A stretch of DNA of 64,000 nt. It comes from Arthrobacter sp. MA-N2. Its GTDB lineage: Bacteria > Actinomycetota > Actinomycetes > Actinomycetales > Micrococcaceae. Position 1 is the stretch's first letter. Every line of letters begins with the position of its first letter. Shown piece by piece: positions 60,608 through 64,000 of this stretch. The translations under genes and the position numbers were made by a program. The stretch covers positions 2,088,696 through 2,152,695 of the forward strand of contig NZ_KI912155.1 in NCBI RefSeq assembly GCF_000517125.1. Direction: 5' to 3'. The notes beneath the pieces are model-generated. The model saw nothing but the letters and a program-made list of their open reading frames with translations. It had not been told where the DNA came from and did not search any database.

Positions 60608-61428
60608 GACTCCTCACCCTCCGTACCACTGAAGGCACGACGGCGGTCCGTCAGGACGGCGACACCCTCACCGAGATCGAGGGCTTCTCCGATGTCGGAG
60701 CCCTCTTGCAGGACCCCGCTTGGGCGTCCATCGCGCAGGCAGCCAACGGCGCAACGCACGCGTACGACGGCGCCGACCTCGCCGCCGTCGTGCCCGCACC
60801 GGGCAAGATCATCTGCGTCGGGCACAACTACCGCAACCACATCAAGGAAATGGGCCGGGAAATCCCCGAATACCCCACCTTGTTCGCCAAATACCAGGAA
60901 TCCCTGATCGGGCCCAACGACGACCTCGCGTTGCCGCAGGAGTCCGACGCGGTTGACTGGGAAGCCGAGCTCGCGGTCGTGATCGGCAAGAAGGGCCGGC
61001 GCATCAGCGAAGCCGACGCGGCCGATCACATCGCCGGGTACTCGGTGCTGAACGATGTGTCCATGCGCGACTACCAGTTCCGCACCATCCAGTGGCTCCA
61101 AGGCAAGACCTGGGAAAAGTCCACCCCCTTCGGCCCGGCCCTGGTCACCACGGACGAGTTCACCGCCGGGCCGCTCATGACCTCCGCCGTGGACGGTGAG
61201 GTCCAGCAGAGCACCCCCACCGGGGACCTCGTGTTCACCCCGGAATTCCTGGTCTCCTACATCTCCACGATCATCACCCTGAACCCGGGCGATGTCATCG
61301 CGACCGGCACCCCGGGCGGGGTGGGCCACGCCCAGGATCCCAAGCGGTACTTGCAGGAAGGCCAGCTCCTGGTCACCACCATCGAGGGCCTGGGCCAACT
61401 GAACAACCGTGTGGTCAAGGAAGCCTGA
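60604..61428 (+). CDS. Fumarylpyruvate hydrolase (FAH family)
   Basis: The 274-residue protein has the FAH fold marks IICVGHNYRNHIKEMG, YPTLFAKYQESLIGPND, DWEAELAVVIGKKG (metal-type Glu residues) and VIATGTPGGVGHAQDP. In the gentisate route it splits fumarylpyruvate to fumarate and pyruvate. The ATG overlaps the dioxygenase stop (ATGA). Confidence 0.94.
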   Translation: MRLLTLRTTEGTTAVRQDGDTLTEIEGFSDVGALLQDPAWASIAQAANGATHAYDGADLAAVVPAPGKIICVGHNYRNHIKEMGREIPEYPTLFAKYQESLIGPNDDLALPQESDAVDWEAELAVVIGKKGRRISEADAADHIAGYSVLNDVSMRDYQFRTIQWLQGKTWEKSTPFGPALVTTDEFTAGPLMTSAVDGEVQQSTPTGDLVFTPEFLVSYISTIITLNPGDVIATGTPGGVGHAQDPKRYLQEGQLLVTTIEGLGQLNNRVVKEA

Positions 61429-62165
61429 TGGTCGCCCGCCACGACCTCACCACCGATCCGGGCCTGCAGGCGCAACTCCTGCAGGCCCGGCGCGGGACCG
61501 CGTTCTTCGCCCGCAAACTCAACGAACTCACCGACGCCCAGCTCGACGGCGACTCCCTGCTTCCCGGCTGGAGCCGCCGCCACATCGCCGCGCACATCGG
61601 CTACAACGCCCGTGCGATCGCCCGGCTGATCGAGTGGGCCGCCACCGGGATCGAGACCCCGATGTACCCCTCCTTTGCGGTGCGGGACGAGGAGATCGAG
61701 TTCGGCGCCACCCTTTCCCCCATTGCGCTGCGGAACCTCTTCGACCACTCCGCGGTGCACCTGAGCGTGGAATGGCGCGACTTGCCCGACGACGCCTGGC
61801 ACCACACCGTCCGGACCATCCAAGGCCGCGACGTCCCCGCCTCCGAGACGGTCTGGATGCGCTCACGCGAAGTCTGGGTCCACGCCGTGGACCTGGACAA
61901 CGGGGCAACCTTTGCCGACATCCCCGCCCCGGTACTGGAACGGCTCCTGAAAGACATCACCGGCGCCTGGCACACCCGAGGCACCGACAAAGGCCTGAAG
62001 GTTCGCGTGACGGACAGCGACCTCACGTTCGGGGACCCGGACGCCGCCGTCGTGATCACCGGGCCGCTCCCCGCCGTCGTGCAGTGGGCCACGGGGCGTG
62101 GCACCCACGGCGTGGGCGCTGACGGGACTGCCGGACAGGTGCCGGCCGCACCCAAGTGGATCTGA
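61428..62165 (+). CDS. Mycothiol-dependent maleylpyruvate isomerase
   Basis: The 245-residue protein has a DinB-like N-terminal domain: WSRRHIAAHIGYNARAIARLIEWA with His52 (and His56), and REVWVHAVDLDNG with Glu148 and His152. These match the metal site known for the actinobacterial mycothiol-dependent enzyme. A C-terminal alpha/beta domain (LKVRVTDSDLTFGDPDAAVVITGPL) follows. It converts maleylpyruvate to fumarylpyruvate using mycothiol, which is itself a mark of Actinobacteria. Its start overlaps the hydrolase stop (TGATG). Confidence 0.95.
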   Translation: MVARHDLTTDPGLQAQLLQARRGTAFFARKLNELTDAQLDGDSLLPGWSRRHIAAHIGYNARAIARLIEWAATGIETPMYPSFAVRDEEIEFGATLSPIALRNLFDHSAVHLSVEWRDLPDDAWHHTVRTIQGRDVPASETVWMRSREVWVHAVDLDNGATFADIPAPVLERLLKDITGAWHTRGTDKGLKVRVTDSDLTFGDPDAAVVITGPLPAVVQWATGRGTHGVGADGTAGQVPAAPKWI

Positions 62166-62184
62166 CGGCGTCGGACACAAAGAA

Positions 62185-62230
62185 GGTTGGTACAGCTCCC
62201 GGCTTCTTCACCGCAGGAACTGTACCAACC
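62185..62230 (+). terminator. Terminator of gentisate operon
   Basis: GGTTGGTACAG (62185-62195) and CTGTACCAACC (62220-62230) form a perfect 11-bp stem with a 24-nt loop, 20 bp after the isomerase stop. Only a weak T-rich stretch follows (GCTTGTTTGACT). Confidence 0.75.
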
Positions 62231-62321
62231 GCTTGTTTGACTATTCAGATGTGGCTGTAGATCCTACCCATTGGCGGCTCCTATAGTCCCGGGCTAGCTC
62301 AATCCGGGCTTATGAAGAGAT

Positions 62322-62786
62322 CTATTTTGCGTCGTCAGCCAGATGCCGTGAAAACATCCAGCCTGCGGCGATCATCAGGATGCCCAGAACCATGAACGTC
62401 CAGTTGTCGAGAGTGTTCAGTGACAGGAAGTTAGCCGCCGAATCGACTCCGACACTCAACCCGTACACGCTGAGCACGATGTACAAGGCGCCGAAACTCA
62501 TGAGGATATTGCGCGCGCCAAGACCGCCCGAGCGGGACATCGCCCAACTGGTTCCGCCAATGATTAGCTGCACAATGTTGAGCAGCAGCGACACCTGGAA
62601 CACGCCCAGGAGCATTGCGTGCGAATTTGGTCCGAAGAACTGCAATTCCCCGTACCGCATGGTGATGCCCGGAATGAATCCGAGAAGGCCCACCAGCGCC
62701 ATCAGAATACCCACACCCATGCCGATGTTCTGGACGTCTGTACGTCCGAAGTGAATACCGTGCGCATGTGGGGTTGCGGTAGTCAT
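62322..62786 (-). CDS. DUF4383 membrane protein
   Basis: The protein has 154 residues from ATG 62786 (GGAGGGC upstream). Four hydrophobic segments are visible (GVGILMALVGLLGFIPGI, MLLGVFQVSLLLNIVQLIIGG, ILMSFGALYIVLSVYGLSVG, NWTFMVLGILMIAAGWMF). The pattern is typical for DUF4383, small four-helix proteins of actinobacteria with unknown function and stress links. A second start is at 62798. Confidence 0.87.
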   Translation of the reverse strand: MTTATPHAHGIHFGRTDVQNIGMGVGILMALVGLLGFIPGITMRYGELQFFGPNSHAMLLGVFQVSLLLNIVQLIIGGTSWAMSRSGGLGARNILMSFGALYIVLSVYGLSVGVDSAANFLSLNTLDNWTFMVLGILMIAAGWMFSRHLADDAK

Positions 62787-63121
62787 TATGCCCTCCATCC
62801 ACCTCTTGCGAACACTCCAATTTTACGTCTGACATATGCAAAAAGCGCCCGGGGGCGGCTTGGCATCCCCGGACGCTCGTTACCTTTTTCGTAGCCCTTT
62901 CCTGGTGCAGGATATGGGTGTGTTGGCCTGCCGTCCCGGCATGATTGTGACGCTCTGTCGATGCATGATCCTGAGCGTGTTGTCACCGGGGCTTGGCAGG
63001 TGCCAGGGAGACCGCTAATAGGGGCAGGACAGTTTGGGATCGTCGTGCGTAACGTGGATGCCGGGCCCTGACACCGCTGACGGGCCGGCACTGGAGGATG
63101 ACCCGCGACTGGAGGTGCCAG
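62787..63121. other. Non-coding region upstream of IS110 transposase
   Basis: No gene is seen. A hairpin at 62844-62877 (AGCGCCCGGGG / CCCCGGACGCT) followed by TTTTTC is a terminator on the plus strand. The 240 bp between it and the transposase GTG hold several dyads and probably the left end of the IS. In IS110-group elements the non-coding left end encodes the bridge RNA, so this is where one would be expected. Confidence 0.5.
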
Positions 63122-64000
63122 GTGATCAGAAACCACGAAACCGTTGACGTTTTCATTGGCTTGGACGTCGGCAAGGGCGAACACCACGCCGTTGCCTTGG
63201 ACCGGGCCGGGAAGAAGCTGCTGGACCGGGCATTGCCCAATGACGAGGCCCGGATCCGTGAGATCCTGGCCGAGTTTCAAGGCCACGGACAGGCGTTGCT
63301 GGTCGTCGATCAGCCCGCGACGATCGGGGCGCTCCCGGTGGCCGTGGCCCAGGCCGCCGGCATGCCCGTCGGTTACCTGCCGGGCCTGGCGATGCGGCGG
63401 ATCGCGGATCTGCACCCGGGAGAGGCGAAGACCGATGCCCGGGACGCGTTCATCATCGCCGACGCCGCACGCACCATGCCCCACGCCCTGCGCTCGGTCC
63501 AACTCGCCGACACCCAGCTCGCCGAGCTGAGCATGCTCTGCGGTTTCGACGATGACCTGGCCAAACAGATCACTGCGACTTCCAACCGGATCCGCGGTCT
63601 GCTCACCCAGATCCACCCGGCACTGGAGCGTGTTCTTGGCCCGCGCCTGGACCACCCTGCCGTGCTGGACCTGCTGCGGACCTGGCCCACCCCGGAGGCC
63701 TTGCGTCATGCCGGCCGGCGCCGGATCGGGAACCGGCTGGGAAAGCTCGCGCCCCGGATGGGCGAACGCCTCGCCGATGAGATCATCGAGGCCCTGGGCA
63801 AGCAAACCGTGGTCGTGGTCGGCACGAACGCCGCCACGATCGTGCTGCCCCAGCTCGCGGGCATGCTCGCCGCGTTCCACGAAGCCCGCGCTACCGTTTA
63901 TGCCCAGGTCGAAGCCCTCGTGGAGGCCCACCCTCTTCACCACGTCCTGACGTCACTGCCGGCGGTCGGCGTCAGGACAGCAGCACGGATCCTCACCGAA
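63122..64000 (+). CDS. IS110 family transposase, cut by window end
   Basis: At least 293 residues start from GTG 63122 (GGAGGTGCCAG upstream), and the reading frame is still open at the edge. The N-terminal RuvC-like DEDD domain is clear (FIGLDVGKGEHH, LLVVDQPATIGALPVAVAQAAGM, GEAKTDARDAFIIADAAR), followed by the coiled part (TATSNRIRGLLTQIHPALE). The beginning of the Tnp C-terminal domain is LTSLPAVGVRTAARILTE. IS110 transposases use DEDD plus a C-terminal Ser and a bridge RNA. No degradation is visible in the part seen. Confidence 0.93.
   Translation, partial: MIRNHETVDVFIGLDVGKGEHHAVALDRAGKKLLDRALPNDEARIREILAEFQGHGQALLVVDQPATIGALPVAVAQAAGMPVGYLPGLAMRRIADLHPGEAKTDARDAFIIADAARTMPHALRSVQLADTQLAELSMLCGFDDDLAKQITATSNRIRGLLTQIHPALERVLGPRLDHPAVLDLLRTWPTPEALRHAGRRRIGNRLGKLAPRMGERLADEIIEALGKQTVVVVGTNAATIVLPQLAGMLAAFHEARATVYAQVEALVEAHPLHHVLTSLPAVGVRTAARILTE

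Overview
The window is high-GC DNA with mostly GC-rich third codon positions. It reads as chromosome of a soil actinobacterium of the Micrococcaceae, most likely Arthrobacter, Pseudarthrobacter or Paenarthrobacter. Pointers are the DinB-type maleylpyruvate isomerase of a mycothiol-dependent gentisate pathway, frequent GTG/TTG starts, the DUF2254, DUF4383, DUF427 and excalibur families, and a GAF-ANTAR regulator. I saw no rRNA, tRNA or CRISPR array. The layout is accessory-rich: many one- and two-gene units, several regulators next to their targets, two recombinase or IS loci and at least four broken genes.

1-12.8 kb: small enzymes and regulators (GNAT, ArsR-SRPBCC, CMD-family), a secreted SGNH hydrolase broken by one frameshift, a DinB protein, a secreted glycoside-hydrolase-like protein, an MFS exporter, and a DUF1326/DUF2182 pair behind a promoter whose spacer holds a G/C-tract palindrome. 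A SnoaL-like ester cyclase gene (9087-9404 and 12728-12823) is cut in two by a roughly 3.3 kb element. The element carries three overlapping minus-strand genes: tyrosine recombinase, XRE-type HTH, and zinc-ribbon recombinase-like protein.

12.9-29.3 kb: APC permease, DUF2254 membrane protein, flavodoxin-like protein, YceI and aldo/keto reductase. A TetR gene faces a five-gene redox operon (SDR, two F420-reductase-like proteins, zinc alcohol dehydrogenase, flavodoxin-fold oxidoreductase) across an obvious operator. Next comes an unknown protein plus a PLD-nuclease/SF2 helicase/DUF3427 protein, then a membrane-anchored HNH nuclease and small membrane proteins.

29.3-44 kb: Mg-type P-ATPase, GAF-ANTAR regulator, a DUF1508-like gene of 59 codons, and a MarR regulator with palindromes at its own promoter and in front of a deleted CynX-like transporter and a 3-hydroxyacyl-CoA dehydrogenase family gene. 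An ABC exporter, DUF427 protein and alpha/beta hydrolase follow. At 41480-42421 lies a collapsed fusion of Wadjet jetA and jetD. A cold-shock gene is followed by a 0.9 kb array of 219/220-bp repeats.

44-64 kb: excalibur lipoprotein, large LuxR-type ATPase regulator, thioredoxin, UDP-glucose dehydrogenase with a coupled glycosyltransferase, secreted polysaccharide deacetylase, NfeD-like and flotillin genes, and a complete 3-hydroxybenzoate/gentisate catabolic cluster. That cluster is controlled by an IclR regulator with the same operator at both promoters. The window ends inside an IS110-family transposase gene.
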